The notes under the pieces are model-generated. The model was not told the origin of the DNA. It saw only the letters and a program-made list of their open reading frames with translations, and made no database searches. Below, piece after piece: positions 46,339 to 56,330 of a DNA stretch of 64,000 nucleotides. The DNA is taken from the NCBI GenBank assembly GCA_977017575.1, contig CDRNVI010000093.1, forward strand, positions 29,571-93,570, written 5' to 3'. This DNA comes from Paramoeba atlantica (taxonomy: Eukaryota; Discosea). The translations under genes were made by a program, and so were the position numbers. How positions within the stretch are numbered: the first letter of the stretch is position 1; each line of letters starts with the position of its first letter.

Positions 46339-48675
46339 CTATTGATTCTGTACAGCAACTCTCTTTAAGTGATCCGTAAATGTTTGTAACGTGACGTCGT
46401 CTGTCCACATCAACTCCTCCGAGCCTTTTCCATACAAAACATTATTGGGCAGCTGAGCGCCTTGATTCTTTGTGGTACGCGAGCGCGAAGGATTAATCCG
46501 GTTCATCAGAATGCGACTTGAGGGATCGAACTTACTGCACTCGTATAAAACAGGTGCCGGTTGTCTTCCCCGCAAAAGTTCTTGTACATGCTTTCGGGGT
46601 CGATCTAGGAAAGCCCGGAAATGCGCGTAATCCGGATTCTTTTCGTATCCTGCCTTAATCCATTCTTGAATGGTCACACCGTACTGAATAACAATCTCAA
46701 AAAAGGTGTCCAGAACTAGGATGTTCTCGTCTTGTATGGCGGATTCGTCCAAGGGAACAGGAGACTCTGGGCCTGTCATAGTATAACTCACAAGTGTGGG
46801 GTGAATCATCAAAATAGCGTCACGTAGTTGTGTACGAAATAACTGTATACGGTAATTTGCTGTTTCGTCCGGTGAGCTGTTAAAGAACTGTAGGAACGGG
46901 GAACGCCTTAGGTGGTACATAAAAATGGGAAAGAAACTCAGACGAGGTCCCAGCCGTAATGAGCGCGGATCGTCCTTGTTAAAAGTTGCGAAACGATGTA
47001 CGAATCGAATCAGGTGGCGATCCAGCCACCGTAACACATCAAACATAGAGCTGGATTCCGTCTTGTGTGCACACAGGCGAGCGACGAGTACCGCCGCCGC
47101 TTCTTGATCAAAAGTCTGTCCGAGCGCATTGAAATCAGTTCCGTGATGAATGCGGTGAGGAAGTGTCGAGACTCTTATGCGTGTTTCCCCGTTCACGCAA
47201 ACGTATTTTGTCACGAATTGAACAAATCGGTAATCCTTCAGTGGTTCAGAGGAAGTCGTGTTCGTACCATTGGAATTATGTGCTTCGAAATAAACGGCCA
47301 GAGTTGTATCTTCCGCCATGGTGCTGGATAGCCATTGAGCAGTGCCGCCCATACCCATTTCCGTATCTGCAATGCTGGAACTTTTCTTCACGCCTCCTAT
47401 ACAAGGTCCAATTGCCCCCATTACCTTCCAATTCGGTGTAGTTTGCACCTCAAAACTCACATTGAAAAACATCTTAGGTCTATTCGTCGTGTCGTCCTTA
47501 AGGAAATACTGCTCCAAACTCTTCGCGAAGTGCGGCTTTTGCCACCCATCCACCATGAGGAGAGTACCTCCAGTACATTGAATGCAAGTTTTCATCTCCG
47601 CAAGTCCTGTTTGGTCCAGACACGCACTAAAAACGTCGAGAACATAACTATGGCTGACCATTCGTCTCATCAACGAGGCGTAGAAGCTGATGGATGATGG
47701 CCAATGTTTCGCTGCCGCAGTCTGGTCCCGTATATCTGCATGTCCTCGAATCAAGTTTGTTTTGGCCACATCAACAGCTCGACCCGGGCCTTCGGTGCAT
47801 ATACCGGACACGAAAGTAAGCACACGTGCTGGGGTCTTGGGATAAAAACACTGCAGCAACGATGTAGCGGCAGATATGGCAGCTCCAGTGCAGCGCAACG
47901 CACGATGGCCCTTCTCCACTGGCCACAGATCCGGCTGCAATTCCTCAAACAGCACATCCAACGCCTCTCTTGCCTCTGCCACAGGGCTCAGATACACCTG
48001 ACTCTGCGGGTCAACCCCCAGCGTTCGACGAATATCCTCGCAACTCACCTCGACGGTACCGCGATAGGTACAACACCGCTGAAACGCCCCACTACGCCTT
48101 GTCTGGTGAATCTGTACCGTTGTGCCATACGTAATCAACCCAACGTACGCACCATACGGCAGACTCCCTAACACCTTTACTAAATGTCGTTTCAACGCCT
48201 CCAACTCCCCCACCGTCGGCACGCAGATATCCACGACCATAACAAACACAAGCGAAAGCCCCGAGGAGCTTTCGATTTCCCCAGGACTCGAAACGAGTGC
48301 ATAATCTACCGTAGTACACCCCGGACTCATTGCGGGGATCGTTGTTGTTGTCGTCGTCGTACCTCCTGTACCCGTCGCGTGACTCTCCCTCGCATCGCTG
48401 GGTCTGCGTACCGGGAGCCCTGTGCGGGCCCCACAGAACACACACGTCCAGGACTGGGTCCGGGGGTCCACGGCGCAGTAGGGGTTAAGCACGGCGCTAC
48501 AGACTTGGCAGCGCGCGGGGGTCTCGGGGAGCACTGTCGGGGAGGGGAGGGCTTGTAGCGGAGCGAGGAGACACCCGAGGGGGAGTACCATGCGTGTGCT
48601 CTCGAGCCGATCCAGGGGGCAGGACTCAAAGGACCACCGGGTGGAGAGGGGGGAGGCGGTGGGGGAGGGGTTCAT
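46339..48675 (-). CDS. SEC23: COPII coat protein Sec23
   Basis: GTPase-activating subunit of the COPII inner coat at ER exit sites. All expected parts are present in 778 residues (human 765). PLGCLLAPLQ is followed by the zinc finger C-x2-C-x18-C-x2-C (Cys 56, 59, 78, 81) containing AVLNPYCAVDP and WTCVFCGARTGLP. The vWA-like trunk has LVFVMVVDICVPTVGELEAL and LITYGTTVQIHQ. The helical domain and gelsolin domain follow, with MIHPTLVSYTMTGPESPVPL and EILVLDTFFEIVIQYG-like text (NILVLDTFFEIVIQYG) and IQEWIKAGY near the end. Its 5' end is GC-rich with a skew flip near 48.4 kb. Confidence 0.95.
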   Translation of the reverse strand: MNPSPTASPLSTRWSFESCPLDRLESTRMVLPLGCLLAPLQALPSPTVLPETPARCQVCSAVLNPYCAVDPRTQSWTCVFCGARTGLPVRRPSDARESHATGTGGTTTTTTTIPAMSPGCTTVDYALVSSPGEIESSSGLSLVFVMVVDICVPTVGELEALKRHLVKVLGSLPYGAYVGLITYGTTVQIHQTRRSGAFQRCCTYRGTVEVSCEDIRRTLGVDPQSQVYLSPVAEAREALDVLFEELQPDLWPVEKGHRALRCTGAAISAATSLLQCFYPKTPARVLTFVSGICTEGPGRAVDVAKTNLIRGHADIRDQTAAAKHWPSSISFYASLMRRMVSHSYVLDVFSACLDQTGLAEMKTCIQCTGGTLLMVDGWQKPHFAKSLEQYFLKDDTTNRPKMFFNVSFEVQTTPNWKVMGAIGPCIGGVKKSSSIADTEMGMGGTAQWLSSTMAEDTTLAVYFEAHNSNGTNTTSSEPLKDYRFVQFVTKYVCVNGETRIRVSTLPHRIHHGTDFNALGQTFDQEAAAVLVARLCAHKTESSSMFDVLRWLDRHLIRFVHRFATFNKDDPRSLRLGPRLSFFPIFMYHLRRSPFLQFFNSSPDETANYRIQLFRTQLRDAILMIHPTLVSYTMTGPESPVPLDESAIQDENILVLDTFFEIVIQYGVTIQEWIKAGYEKNPDYAHFRAFLDRPRKHVQELLRGRQPAPVLYECSKFDPSSRILMNRINPSRSRTTKNQGAQLPNNVLYGKGSEELMWTDDVTLQTFTDHLKRVAVQNQ

Positions 48676-49214
48676 GGAGAGGTGAAGAGGGAAAGGGGGT
48701 GAAACAGGTTTTCTTTAGGGAAAGTTTTCTTGGTGGGGGTTAGAAGAGGAAGGGGGTAAAAAAAAAGGGGGGGGGGGGATAAAGGGAGTTTGGGGAAGGA
48801 AGCAGGGAAATGCGTTTTGAGTTAATCAAGGAAATGTAGAATATAAACTGGTGAGAGAATAATTTTTTTTGTTATGAATATTCTTGAATGCAGACTGTAG
48901 GACTGTTCGTCTTTTAGAAGGGCCCAAAAAATCATACATCGTAGTACACATACGGCGGAACTAAAAGTAAACAAAGTAGAAAAATCAACCTTTTTCTACA
49001 TTTTGCCATATTCTCCATTTTTCAAAGTCCATTAAATTAGTACATATATAATTGAAAGGAATATTATATTTGTCTCGAATATGTGTGGAGTATTCTGAAT
49101 AAATATTCTACCTTAACGTTATTGATTCCTCTGTTGACTTGTTTACTAATGTCGGCTCATTATATTATTGTGATTACCGATAGAAGTACAGTTTTCCGTA
49201 CACTTCGCTATAGC
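48676..49214. other. Intergenic, 539 bp, with G-rich tracts
   Basis: The first about 110 bases are purine-rich on the + strand (sense: T/C tracts before the Sec23 ATG). They include an (a)9(g)13-like run at about 48757-48778 that could form a G-quadruplex. The rest is AT-rich. No gene seen. Confidence 0.5.
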
Positions 49215-50270
49215 TCATGTTGGAAGAGTCAATCCATGCTTGTTGCAGTATTTTACCTGCTCCTCTTTTGGCAAACATGCGAAAAGCTTCTTGGCAGCCC
49301 TTTGCCAGTATCCCACCCCCAATTTTCTCGGGACCCCCATACCAGTTGATTTACACGTGGCGTTTTTTTCGTTCCACAGCTTTTCAGACAATGCTTTCAC
49401 CTCCTCGGGGTGTTCCAGGGCGTATCGATATTTTGGTATTTTGCGCCACGGGCTTGAAGGGGAACATCTACGAAACCGTGGTATTACTTTCTCTTTTTCA
49501 ACGGGGAGCTTCATTTCTTCAAGAAATTTGGAATTTGCTAAAACGAAATCACGAACATGGGGTACAAGAACTCCTTTCTTTAGCCTACATATGGATGGAT
49601 CGTACTTAAAAAGTCCGTTCAATGCGCCATATCGAATTTTTTTGGCAAGCTCCGTGTAGCGCTGCTTGACGACTTCACTCTCCGCCTTCCACGCAGCACT
49701 TAAGGCCTTTCCAACAAGGGAAAACCAGACAGTAATTTTCACTGCTTTGCGGTCATAGGGAATTTTAGCATTTATCTCATCTCGGTTCATAGCTCTGTAC
49801 AGACTAGGAGCAACCATGCTGCGCCAGGTCTTCATAGTTAGTCTCCTGTTCTTCCTTCTGCGCCTTTTGAACGCCTCTTTAGCTTTCTCGTTGAAATCTC
49901 GAGCCATTTGTTGGTACTCTTCCGCGAGTGGTTCCGGAAGATTATCAAAATCCTTCGTCAGCTGGGCACGGTGCTCCTTGTACGTAATGTCAGGATCTTT
50001 CCAAGGCCAGCGCTCGAAGATAAATAGGTGGAGCGCGCAGCGTGTTGGTCTGAACAGGTGTCCTTTCTTGTTCCTTCTGGGTTCCATCGTAGATTCTTCT
50101 TGTGCTTTTAGTCCTTTTGATTCTTTCTTCGAGGGTTCGTGCTCTGGGGCCGGGGTTGATCTCTGAATGCCAACTTGCGAAAACCCGCGTGTTGAGGTGC
50201 GCATGCCGATGGAAGGCCTTCGAAGTCCAGTCTTGAGCGATGCAGAGAAAAAACGCAATCCTCTTCGCAT
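49215..50270 (-). CDS. HMG-box-like protein with mitochondrial presequence
   Basis: 351 residues from the ATG at 50270. The start MRRGLRFFSASLKTGLRRPS is an excellent mitochondrial targeting sequence; an upstream ATG at 50327 adds 19 residues that spoil it. After a Lys/Glu-rich linker, three basic aromatic segments resemble HMG boxes: CALHLFIFERWPWKDPD with LAEEYQQMARDFNEKAK, VWFSLVGKALSAAWKAESE with VKQRYTELAKK, and a C-terminal KLGVGYWQRAAKKLFACLP. Kinetoplastid mitochondria compact their DNA with HMG-like and KAP proteins, so a role in organelle-DNA packing is a reasonable inference. The boxes are divergent. Confidence 0.6.
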   Translation of the reverse strand: MRRGLRFFSASLKTGLRRPSIGMRTSTRGFSQVGIQRSTPAPEHEPSKKESKGLKAQEESTMEPRRNKKGHLFRPTRCALHLFIFERWPWKDPDITYKEHRAQLTKDFDNLPEPLAEEYQQMARDFNEKAKEAFKRRRRKNRRLTMKTWRSMVAPSLYRAMNRDEINAKIPYDRKAVKITVWFSLVGKALSAAWKAESEVVKQRYTELAKKIRYGALNGLFKYDPSICRLKKGVLVPHVRDFVLANSKFLEEMKLPVEKEKVIPRFRRCSPSSPWRKIPKYRYALEHPEEVKALSEKLWNEKNATCKSTGMGVPRKLGVGYWQRAAKKLFACLPKEEQVKYCNKHGLTLPT

Positions 50271-50529
50271 GAAAAAATCAACACAATAATAAGAAAAACG
50301 GGTCAAAATGTAAAATGAGATTTTCAACTTGACTTTGTATCTTCGGATCGAACGAATCCTTGTGATTTTTGAAAATGTTGTTCGTTGCGGGTTCTATTAC
50401 GTCAAAGAAAGGTTCTGGCAAGAATATTTAGTTGAACTGGCAAGAAAATTTGTCTAGCAAGCCATACAAGCTCTGTATAAAAAAAAGTTATGCTGATAGT
50501 TTTACGATTACTACCAAAAAGGAGCAGAG

Positions 50530-51981
50530 TTATTGTTCCTTTGTATGCTTCAATATGGCACGAATCATGCTTGACTTTTTCTGTTGACAAGACTTTGGTA
50601 TGCGATGCTTTCTGGCATATTCTTTTAGTTCTTCTACCCAGTAATGGTTCATTAGTTCAAATTCTGAAATACCTCTTCCGATAGGCCGACGCAGGGCAGT
50701 AATCTGTGCTCTCGTCATCTGAGTGGGACAACGTGATAGACGGTCTTTCTGTTGCGTGGAAGAAAGGTGAGGCTTTGAGATTTGGTTATTGGAGTTCTTA
50801 GTTATTTTCCCATTCTCTATTTTCCCTGTTTTATCGTGCCCAGATTCGGTGTATTTAGTTTTTTCTTTGGGCCGTTCGCTTTCTAGCAAAACTTTACCGT
50901 AATTATTTTCATGGGGAGATGGAAGATTCTTTGTTTTCGTTTTTTCACTTTTCGAAACCTTGATTTTTGGGGGTATTTTCGAAGTGGGATCTTCTTCGTT
51001 TGGTACTTCATTTGGTATACTCTTAGTCGCATCTGTGAGCAGGTCCCTTGGAATTTCAACCACGAAGGACACATTTTTCTCTGTGCAAGAAGGTATAGGT
51101 GACTTCGTTTCTCTATTCACGTCTTTGATATTCGGAGTACTTTTCTTAGTCGGTTGTTTTGACGACTTACACTTCGTTGGTGCTGGTCTTTTCGTTTTGG
51201 CACTAATAGTGCGTGGTGACTCTTTTGAGTTGTGCAGGTCATCCTCAGTATGTAGCAATGGCAAAAGATCTGTGTTTCCTGAAAGCGGAAATACTAGCTG
51301 AACTAAAATATTTATCGCATCTTCCCCTAGACCTGCACATGCCTCATCGAGCTCTCGGCCCTTTTCAACTCCAACGGCACTGAGCAATACGGGAAGAATA
51401 GGTTGCGGCAAACCACAAAGCCAGGAATGCAAACCTTCCAACAGAAACTGTGTGAACAGGCAAGAAATTTTCCGCTCCGTAAGACGTAGTGCTCGCGTCA
51501 AGTAGTCTGCTGCAGTCTCCGTGCCGTATTCTGACGTTTCAACCACCTTCTGATCAAGGCCCATAAACAAATTATTTCCTTTCCAAAAGTCCGTCCGTAG
51601 GGTGAATAAAAATTCGGAGGATGTGTAACAAGCGACAGGATCGATATTTGTTTTTGGGTCCTGCTGGAGAGGCGGAAGTACGACTCGACTAATGAGTTCC
51701 TGATAGGCTTCGAACGCACAGTCCAGAACCTGTTCCGAAATCATGTGAAAAAGAAAATTTTTCTTGTCTTCTTTGCTTTCCGGGAAGGCGTTCTCCGATT
51801 TGCTGAGTTCTCTACATTGAGCTAAAATAAAATGTGGAATATCTACTATCTTCGGAGAAATGCACCGGAGAAAGTGAAGAAGACGGTCTTTCGGATTGTT
51901 AAATAAAAACGGCGTTTTTCCCTTCTCCACTGTTTGGGGATGGCCCGTTTTCTGTTGAACTCTAGAGCTCGCAGCAATCAT
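50530..51981 (-). CDS. Unknown protein with C-terminal SAP-like motif
   Basis: 483 residues. The N-terminal about 245 residues are helical and well ordered (KDRLLHFLRCISPKIVDIPH, FEAYQELISRVVLPPLQQ, FLLEGLHSWLCGLPQPILPV) with no family I can name. A Lys/Ser/Thr-rich disordered segment follows (about 250-430). The last 42 residues (HYWVEELKEYARKHRIP then KKSSMIRAILKH) fit a SAP helix-extension-helix, a DNA/RNA-binding motif. A nuclear or mitochondrial nucleic-acid role is plausible. Confidence 0.6.
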   Translation of the reverse strand: MIAASSRVQQKTGHPQTVEKGKTPFLFNNPKDRLLHFLRCISPKIVDIPHFILAQCRELSKSENAFPESKEDKKNFLFHMISEQVLDCAFEAYQELISRVVLPPLQQDPKTNIDPVACYTSSEFLFTLRTDFWKGNNLFMGLDQKVVETSEYGTETAADYLTRALRLTERKISCLFTQFLLEGLHSWLCGLPQPILPVLLSAVGVEKGRELDEACAGLGEDAINILVQLVFPLSGNTDLLPLLHTEDDLHNSKESPRTISAKTKRPAPTKCKSSKQPTKKSTPNIKDVNRETKSPIPSCTEKNVSFVVEIPRDLLTDATKSIPNEVPNEEDPTSKIPPKIKVSKSEKTKTKNLPSPHENNYGKVLLESERPKEKTKYTESGHDKTGKIENGKITKNSNNQISKPHLSSTQQKDRLSRCPTQMTRAQITALRRPIGRGISEFELMNHYWVEELKEYARKHRIPKSCQQKKSSMIRAILKHTKEQ

Positions 51982-52120
51982 AAAAAGAAAATTAAAGCAT
52001 GCAAAAAAGTGTCGCAGAACCTCGCAATGCTAGGAATAATGCGTACATTTATGCTACCTTCATTGTTTAAAATTGTACATGTATCTTTCATCCTTTTTAA
52101 CTCGAAATACTAACACTTTT

Positions 52121-53251
52121 TCAAACCATTCGAGCCGCACGGGCAACCTTTCGCTGCAAGTAACAAAGGCTCCTGTCCATTTTGTATAGCATTCGTTGCA
52201 CGCCATCCACCACATACATTTTTCCTTCTTTTTCGTATGGCCTGTTCTCTGTCCATCTCTCGGAAGCCAGGGAACTTGCCTGTATTTCACTATCGCTGTC
52301 CGTTCCGTACTCCCCGGAGTCACACGCTTCCATCTCCTCCAACAGCACCGAAGGTTTAAACAACGGGTAGTACATCATTTCATCCCCCTGTACATTCGAA
52401 ACGTATTCGCGATTCTCTTCCCCCCGTCCCTCTCTCCCCTGCAACACTTCTCCCCTACAACACTTCTCCCCCTTCTTATCCCCATTCCTTTCCGTCGACA
52501 CGCTTCTATGATCCGAAATCGGAATCCCCCATCCCCCTCGACGTGTTCTTTTCATGGATTTTCCTCTTCTCGATTTAATATCTCCTTCGAGACACGAAAT
52601 GATGTTCTCCTCTCTTCGTTCCCTCTCCCTTCGCCTCCCCCAACATTTAAATCTGTTTGCTATTAATGCATTGGGGAGTTCAATACTCTCTACTTGAGTT
52701 TCTGAAATCCTTTCACATTTATGATGATTCATATTATTACAATTGTGCGTATTATTGTTTTCGATTGTATTATTGTTTTCTATTTTATTCTTGTTTTCTA
52801 GTGTATTATGGTTTTCTATTGTATTAAAATTCTCTATTGTATTGTTGTTTTCTAGTGTATTATGGTTTTCTATTGTATTAAAATTCTCTATTGTATGGTT
52901 GTTTTCTAGTGTATTATGGTTTTCTATTGTATTAAAATTTTCTATTGCATTATTGTTTTCTAGTGTACCCTCCAGCCCGGGGGTTTCGGAATACATCCGC
53001 TGTGCACATGGAGGGTGGAACAGTGCTGAGGTTTGTGTCACACACGAGAGTATCTTTTCCGGGGTTGCGAGTTTCGTCTCCGTGTCTACGGGGAGGTGCT
53101 GAGTTGCTTTTTTCGGGGATGGGGGGAGGCAAACGGTGTGGGGGTGGGACGAGAGGAACCGGATGATGGAGGAAAGGCGTGTGGTGTGGTAGGTGTAGTG
53201 GTCGAGGAGTTGGGTCCATTTTTGGTGCGGGCTGGTAAGGGGGGTGGTCAT
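52121..53251 (-). CDS. Unknown protein with an Asn/Glu-rich tandem repeat
   Basis: 376 residues, not recognised. Residues about 95-170 are repeats of (N-x-T-I-E-N), arranged as three 18-residue units such as ENHNTLENNNTIENFNTI. The first 90 residues (C-rich in sense) and the Arg/Glu-rich middle (RRRERERREEN) look non-globular. The last about 60 residues, ending LCYLQRKVARAARMV, look more ordered. The repeat keeps the frame (54 = 3 x 18 bases), which supports coding, but the protein may be fast-evolving. Confidence 0.55.
   Translation of the reverse strand: MTTPLTSPHQKWTQLLDHYTYHTTRLSSIIRFLSSHPHTVCLPPSPKKATQHLPVDTETKLATPEKILSCVTQTSALFHPPCAQRMYSETPGLEGTLENNNAIENFNTIENHNTLENNHTIENFNTIENHNTLENNNTIENFNTIENHNTLENKNKIENNNTIENNNTHNCNNMNHHKCERISETQVESIELPNALIANRFKCWGRRRERERREENIISCLEGDIKSRRGKSMKRTRRGGWGIPISDHRSVSTERNGDKKGEKCCRGEVLQGREGRGEENREYVSNVQGDEMMYYPLFKPSVLLEEMEACDSGEYGTDSDSEIQASSLASERWTENRPYEKEGKMYVVDGVQRMLYKMDRSLCYLQRKVARAARMV
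52756..52969. repeat. In-frame minisatellite, three 54-bp units built from 18-bp subunits
   Basis: About 12 copies of an 18-bp subunit close to ttttctattgtattattg, with a higher-order 54-bp period repeated three times at near identity from about 52794 to 52955. AT-rich, it interrupts GC-rich flanks (C-rich on the left, G-rich on the right). Confidence 0.9.
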
Positions 53252-53420
53252 GATGGTATGTGTGAGGGTTAAGAAATATTTCTAGGGGGTAAGGAGTGTT
53301 TCTAGGAGATGTATTTTTTTGTCAAAAAAGGGTAATCGTAAAACGATGACATGCTTCACATTTCCTTTTACAACTTGGGAGACTTTTCTTGGTCAGAAAT
53401 ATACAGAAAATGCTCATATC

Positions 53421-56330
53421 TCAACTTGAAGTAACCACGTATTCGGTAGAAATAGTTTTCCCCTCCTGATTCATCTTCTCGAAAAAGGTGTCATCTTTGC
53501 CCCAGCTTTCTGCATCACAGGAGCGAAACTCCTTAAGACGATTTCGAACGTCCGATTCCGAAACCCTAGATCTTGTCTCGTAACGCTCGATAAGACTTTT
53601 TTCCTTTGTTCGGATGTGTTCCTCAATTTCAGCGGGATAAAATCTTTCCAGAAGATTAGAAAGCGAATACTCCACATGGGCTAACTTACACCAGTAGCAA
53701 ACAGCGTCACGTAGAGCCATGAGAGAGGGCTCGTGCAGGGGAGACATTTCGAATGAATGTGCTTTCTCGGGAACCGAATTTCCAGAAACTTGTGTTTCGT
53801 TGCTTGTGAGGCCTTGCAGCTCCACATTTCTGCTTGATACGGGAAGAAAGCCCACTTCAGGAAGCGTTAATTCAAAATTTGAATTTCCCGCACTCAGATG
53901 TAAAGCTCCAGAGTCACAGAATTCTGCCGTAGGGTACGAAATATTCGCGACAATGTGAATATTCGACTTTTTATCACTTGGCGCGAAGTTCGGAGTCATA
54001 GGCACGGGAAGTGGACATGTAATGAGCACAGCCCCAGGAACAATATGAGGCGTTGTTAAAAGGTGAAGCGGTTTATTAAATTCGGAACCCGTCGCTTGGC
54101 TTCTATTTTTTAATATGGCTGCGGATTCACATGCATCCCAACCCTTGTGAAACTGTTTGACGTGACGCAAAACAGGATTCGAGAGGTGGCCAAGATAAAG
54201 AAGGAGTAGGACATCTTGAATACAAGCGAGCCGGATATGTCGGAATGAAAAGAAGGAATGACGTGCAAAATGTGTGTCGCTTTCGACTTTGTCAGTATGT
54301 GAACGTCCTCCACAATTTTTCTCCGACAGATCCCAGTATGATGATAGGTAGCGATTGCATGACATGCTGGACGTCGCAAAATAAGCATCGTATTCGATCG
54401 GTTGCTCTACAGTGTGTTCAGATGCTAGTTGCAAACCTGGAACTGAAATTTTGTATTTTTCGAGGAGAGTAATTCCAGAATTTAAAGTATCCTTTTTGCA
54501 GCGTAAGGTACATGTCCAGGAAGGTGGCATAGCTCGAACGGAATCTCCTTCTTCAACAATCTTGATTGATTTCGATCGAGCGGCCGTGTCATTGCAACCG
54601 AAGAATTGTAGGAAGCTCTCACTGATGGAAGGACTCGTAAACTCGGATCTGTTTTCGGACTCATTCGTTTTCTGTACTTCACGTGTATACAGGTACTTTA
54701 TTTGCATTACTCCCAAAAAGGCTCCATCTGTGTCAGTTTCAGTGGGTAAAACATAGTATGCTCCCGGTAACTCTGCTGACATTTTCAGATAAGGTTCCAG
54801 AAGGTTCAGAGCCGTGTAGGAACATTCGTGTAACAAATCTGCAGTCGATACTTCGCAACTGAAACCTGCAAGTGGCATGCCGTTCAACCTTTCTTTGGCT
54901 CGTTCAGTAACGTCGATCAGAACGGACTCATTTTCCTCCCTCAAGAGAGAGCATGTTTGATAATAAATATGAACCACGGCAGATCCATAAACTCGACTTA
55001 AATGTTTAATCAGTGATTCAACGGCAGCAAGCAAAGCTTCCTTCAAGTTTTCAGAAAATGTTTTCAGTTCTGATGAGAACGGGTATTTAATTCCCTCATA
55101 ACTGTTAAAGTTTTCTTGGTAGTCTTTCCTACTCGAATTGTTGGTTCTATTAGAATTCTCTAGCCGAAAATCAAGTTTCCACCTGGGCCTATGTGCGAAG
55201 TTCATTGTGGGCGGAGAAAAGATTGCGATTACACGCTGAGTTTCACGAAATACGCTTCTGTCCCAATCTTCACTATTCTCATGTTCGGATAAGGAACGAA
55301 GTGAATAGTTCACATATCCGTTCTGCCGCATGAACGATTCGACGCGTCGAGCGTTCAACGGATCCTTTGAGGGAGTGCACAAACACACATGTGTTCCCGT
55401 AGTTAACATATCCATATGCCCTGTCTCTATTCTCTCTGTTGAAATCGTAGACGGCATGGATCCCTTCGAAAACCGACCCGGTGCACATAAAGACAGATCA
55501 AACACCAACTCGACGTTTGAAAAATGCAACAAAGAGGTGAGCAACACTGAGCCAATGTTTACCATGTGTAATACCCCTGAGGCAACCATACGCTGCAGCC
55601 AGCGCAACTTTGTTGCGGATTCTAAAACGGGTGAGGCCGGAGTGAGAGCAAACACCGCGCTGTCCGATTGAGCCCCTCGTACGGGCTGAAAATCTGCACA
55701 TTTTTGTAGTTGTGCGAACAGTGCCGCACGAACAAACTTCGGATACGAACTTGAAACAGCAAAAAACACAACCCCCTGTCTTTGTAAAAGAGCGTCCATG
55801 GCCGTAATTTCATACGCAGGAAGCATTCCTCTGCGATGAAGACTTTCCCCAATGGTATTAGGACCGGAGAGAACTTCAGGCTCGACGTGAGACGTGATAT
55901 CATTTTCGTCCGCGTGGTAGTTTTGCGCCGCCTGCAACAGAGATTGGGTTTTTTGACTCGATGAAAGGTTTACAGCTTCGGACAGAGGACTGGCTATACA
56001 CTCACTTAGTACCTCGACGGCGTCCTCCGCACTAACGTCCAGCTTCCCATCCTCGGTGTCCATATAGGCGCTGTCGGGGTCCTCACGGGAAATTGTCAGT
56101 TCGAGGCTCTCGTGTTGGGGTTTCACCAACATGTTTCGAATCCATGATTTCGTGTCGTTTCTTTGGAAAGGTGTTTCGGTGTTAGAAAAGGAAGGCTTTT
56201 TGGATGAAGGGTTAATCCTTGGGAGCTTGCCGTGGGGATAATCTTTCCGCAGTCGCTGCCTTAATTCGATTTTAATGGATTGAGGCAAAGTACCTATGTT
56301 AATACGATGAAAACGGTTCCGTCGAAACAT
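53421..56330 (-). CDS. Unknown 969-residue protein
   Basis: Long open frame with ordinary coding composition, not recognised. The start MFRRNRFHRINIGTLPQSIK is strongly basic and could be a mitochondrial signal. The first about 170 residues are then acidic/Ser-rich. From about residue 165 on it has alternating hydrophobic segments typical of folded alpha/beta domains (QGVVFFAVSSSYPKFVRAAL, GVLHMVNIGSVLLTSLLHF, HVCLCTPSK), and two further Ser-rich linkers. The C-terminal about 110 residues are helical and charged. Nothing points to a catalytic motif. A kinetoplastid-specific mitochondrial protein is one possibility. Confidence 0.65.
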   Translation of the reverse strand: MFRRNRFHRINIGTLPQSIKIELRQRLRKDYPHGKLPRINPSSKKPSFSNTETPFQRNDTKSWIRNMLVKPQHESLELTISREDPDSAYMDTEDGKLDVSAEDAVEVLSECIASPLSEAVNLSSSQKTQSLLQAAQNYHADENDITSHVEPEVLSGPNTIGESLHRRGMLPAYEITAMDALLQRQGVVFFAVSSSYPKFVRAALFAQLQKCADFQPVRGAQSDSAVFALTPASPVLESATKLRWLQRMVASGVLHMVNIGSVLLTSLLHFSNVELVFDLSLCAPGRFSKGSMPSTISTERIETGHMDMLTTGTHVCLCTPSKDPLNARRVESFMRQNGYVNYSLRSLSEHENSEDWDRSVFRETQRVIAIFSPPTMNFAHRPRWKLDFRLENSNRTNNSSRKDYQENFNSYEGIKYPFSSELKTFSENLKEALLAAVESLIKHLSRVYGSAVVHIYYQTCSLLREENESVLIDVTERAKERLNGMPLAGFSCEVSTADLLHECSYTALNLLEPYLKMSAELPGAYYVLPTETDTDGAFLGVMQIKYLYTREVQKTNESENRSEFTSPSISESFLQFFGCNDTAARSKSIKIVEEGDSVRAMPPSWTCTLRCKKDTLNSGITLLEKYKISVPGLQLASEHTVEQPIEYDAYFATSSMSCNRYLSSYWDLSEKNCGGRSHTDKVESDTHFARHSFFSFRHIRLACIQDVLLLLYLGHLSNPVLRHVKQFHKGWDACESAAILKNRSQATGSEFNKPLHLLTTPHIVPGAVLITCPLPVPMTPNFAPSDKKSNIHIVANISYPTAEFCDSGALHLSAGNSNFELTLPEVGFLPVSSRNVELQGLTSNETQVSGNSVPEKAHSFEMSPLHEPSLMALRDAVCYWCKLAHVEYSLSNLLERFYPAEIEEHIRTKEKSLIERYETRSRVSESDVRNRLKEFRSCDAESWGKDDTFFEKMNQEGKTISTEYVVTSS

